A stretch of DNA of 17,936 nucleotides from Chromera velia (lineage: Eukaryota; Sar; Chromeraceae): the NCBI GenBank assembly GCA_018398765.1, contig JAHBMJ010001998.1, positions 81,848 to 99,783 on the forward strand, read 5' to 3'. Below are positions 15,913 through 17,936 of the stretch, piece by piece; position 1 is the first letter of the stretch; every line of letters starts with the position of its first letter. The notes under the pieces are model-generated. The model was not told the origin of the DNA and made no database searches. It saw only the letters and a program-made list of their open reading frames with translations. A program made the translations under genes and the position numbers.

Positions 15913-17936
15913 TCACACATCCCACGCATCTTTTGCGTCACCGTTTCTGCGCTCATTTTCCTCTTTTCTGAAAGGCTTTGGCCCACCATCCTTCTGCATA
16001 GAATCCTTTCGTGTACACAGAGACGGACCTTCACACTTCCCAAACGTTCCCTGCTCCTCTCGTCTCTTCATGCGGGAGTGAGAACTTTCCCTTCTCCTCT
16101 CTTCTCTCGACCGATGCGTATCGTCGTCACTGCGCTCTTCTCCTTTGCCTTTTCCATAACAAGGCGCCCGTCTCTCTCTGCCCCCTCTTTCTCTTTCCCC
16201 TTCATTTCTACCCCTTTCATTTCGCTCGTCCCTCGACACATCCCTTCTTCTGGACCGCCCGGACACTTCTCTTGCGTACTCGCGAAACGACTCTGAATTG
16301 CCCTTCAAACTCCCCCCCACTGGCAGCTCGACACCAGAACGCTCCCTCTTAACATTCTCATAATGCCCTCCTACCTCGTGAAAGGAGCCGGTGCTTCTTG
16401 TACCCTCGACCTGACGACTGCCGCTCCTCCTTCTCTCTGGAACTTTCCGGTCTCCATCGTAATATTCCCTCCCGTCTCCTTTCACTCGCAGGCTGTCTCT
16501 CCTTCTGTCTACTCCACCCCCTCTGCCCCAACTGTTATCTGAATCCTTCCCTCTGCTGACAGTATTCTCATGGAACTCTCCTCCCCTCTCCCAGGCTGTC
16601 CTCTTCTCCTCCCCCTCCCAGGCCGATCGCCCTTCCCTCTCCTCTTCCTCGGGTTTCTTCGACTGCCGAGGGCGGCCTTCGCCTCCCCTCACTCTATCTG
16701 ACTGCTGTGCCGATTTCACAGCGTCAGCTGCTGAATTCCCCTGGCGCCACGATGAGCCTCTCTCCCCTCCCCCACGAGAAATTCCACCACCACCCACGCC
16801 CCCCCCCCCNCCCCCCCCCCCCCTCTCCCAGACCGCGGCTGATGCCCCCGCACCCCGGACGGAGCGGAAGAAGGAAGAGGAACCGACTCCCCTCTTTCCC
16901 TGTCTGTATGGACAGCAGCCTCACGAGGACCGTCGACCAGAATTCGTCCTCTACTTCCGCTCTTCCTTTCCCCACCTTCATCCTCCGAAAAGAGAGCAGC
17001 CCACGAAACCGGATGAGCGCGCTTCAAAGAAGAAGACGAAGGGCCTCCTCCTGCTGCTGCTGCTGCTGCACGGCTGCTGCCCCCCCCTCCTTGGACGATT
17101 TTTGAGATTTCAGCAGGTGATCTGCCCATGGGGAAAGGCACAGCTGGAGCTCTCGACTCCGCAACCTCCACTGGACCCCGGACCGTAGTCTCGTGAGGCG
17201 AGGGGGGGTGACCGGTCAGGAACACACCCCCCTCGGGGCTCTGCGCACTCCCGTCCCCCTCCGGGGCCGCTGGGCCTCCCCAGACGTTACCGGGGGCAGA
17301 GCCTCTGCGAGCGTGTCGCAGAACGGCCGTGGGCAGGGGGGAACTTCCGGCAGATGGGGCCGATTTGAGGAGGGTCCATTTCTGGCTTCTTATCTCGCTG
17401 TACTCTGTCTCTGCTTGTGGGCTTGGAGACGGCCATGGGACAGAAGAGTCGGGGGGTCTTGAGGTGAGGGCACTCTGGGGCCTGCTGGTGGAGAAGGCGG
17501 CGCTGCTGGTTGGTTGAAGGGCAGAGACCGAGGTGTCAAGAACAAGATTGAGAAACTGAGCGCGATTCCTGTGGAGGGGACGTGATAGTAAGGTTGCCTG
17601 AGTTGTGAAAGGGTCTTGATCGGCACTTGTTTGACCTTGGTTTGTTTTTGCAGCTGTGATTGAGCTGTCATTGGTTTCATTCTCCCTCTTCCCTTCCTGC
17701 TCTTGCTGCGGGGATGTGGGTTTTTTTGGTGTGGTATCGGCTTTGCGTTTTTGTCTTCGTCTCTTCTTCTTCGACTCTGCGTGAGGCGCGTTGGGATTTT
17801 CAAAGACGTCGTCAGTTTGTCCGTGGGGCTTGCCGTCTTGTAGAAAGGGTTGGTCGTGGCTGGGCTGTGCAGACGGTGCACACACAGTCGGACAGGGAGC
17901 GTCGGGCGGGGGCGGTGGGGGAGGTGGAGGCGCAAA
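15913..17936 (-). CDS. Low-complexity basic Arg/Glu/Ser-rich protein, 5' partial, frame broken at a poly-C/N tract
   Basis: The minus-strand frame is open from the right edge (FAP followed by a Pro run) down to the C tract at 16799-16823. There it must change frame to continue into the frame ending TGA at 15913-15915. The first part (about 375 codons) has a Pro-rich start, a nuclear-localisation-like KKKRRRQKRK (about residues 56-65), a less biased QFLNLVLDTSVSALQ patch and a poly-Ala run. The second part (up to about 295 residues) is full of RER, RRD and SRE clusters, resembling disordered RS/RE regions of RNA-processing proteins. Two adjoining long frames meeting exactly at a homopolymer with an N argue for one gene with a sequence error rather than a pseudogene. 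Function unknown. The GTG at 17885 is not needed as a start. Confidence 0.6.
16799..16823. repeat. 25-nt C homopolymer with an ambiguous base (N at 16810)
   Basis: This is the only N in the window and it lies inside the C run. The length of such a run is unreliable, which explains the apparent frameshift in the minus-strand gene. Confidence 0.9.

Noticed and set aside
16011-17105. Plus-strand frames opposite the right-hand gene
   Set aside because: They are Ser/Pro/Phe-rich antisense shadows of the Arg/Glu/Gly-rich minus-strand frames.

Overview
The window is nuclear DNA from a eukaryote with spliced genes. I see no bacterial operon structure, CRISPR array, rRNA or tRNA. The following together suggest a protist with a complex (secondary, red-lineage) plastid, and chromerid algae such as Chromera velia are my best guess: small exons (39-148 nt) separated by 231-555 nt GT-AG introns with pyrimidine-rich, TGCAG-type acceptors; low-complexity inserts inside conserved proteins; an RNase-inhibitor-like leucine-rich-repeat gene; a helicase-associated-like repeat protein with a signal peptide followed by a basic Ser/Arg leader; and dense microsatellites. 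The species is an inference, not something read from the sequence.

Layout. (1) Positions 452-6252, plus strand: the 3' part of a TTC39/Iml2-like tetratricopeptide gene. I reconstructed 11 exons by hand; every junction is GT-AG, all phases agree, and they give 680 codons plus a stop. The first exon(s) lie off the left edge. Its introns hold nearly all the CT, TC/GT/GA and TTGA microsatellites. (2) 6253-7738: an AT-rich island unlike its surroundings. It contains a 720-bp element (6480-7199) with perfect 20-bp terminal inverted repeats and an 8-bp target duplication. (3) 7727-10285, minus strand: a leucine-rich-repeat exon (7972-8735) with less certain upstream exons, and a short coding-like piece that stops where the AT-rich island begins. 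(4) 11106-14186, plus strand: a 1026-residue uninterrupted reading frame with several helicase-associated-like modules and a putative bipartite plastid-targeting leader. (5) 14187-15912: a second AT-rich island with palindromes and a fold-back element, split by a 926-bp hAT-like non-autonomous element (14560-15485) that also has an 8-bp target duplication and carries a GATG-type minisatellite. (6) 15913-17936, minus strand: a low-complexity, basic, Arg/Glu/Ser-rich protein gene open to the right edge. Its frame is broken at a 25-nt C tract containing the window's only N, most likely a sequencing or assembly error.

The genes do not form an evident pathway: one is a TPR protein, one an LRR protein, one a probable organelle protein and one a basic disordered protein. 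The most distinctive content is the pair of short inverted-repeat elements, each sitting in an AT-rich island next to a gene end and each flanked by an 8-bp duplication.
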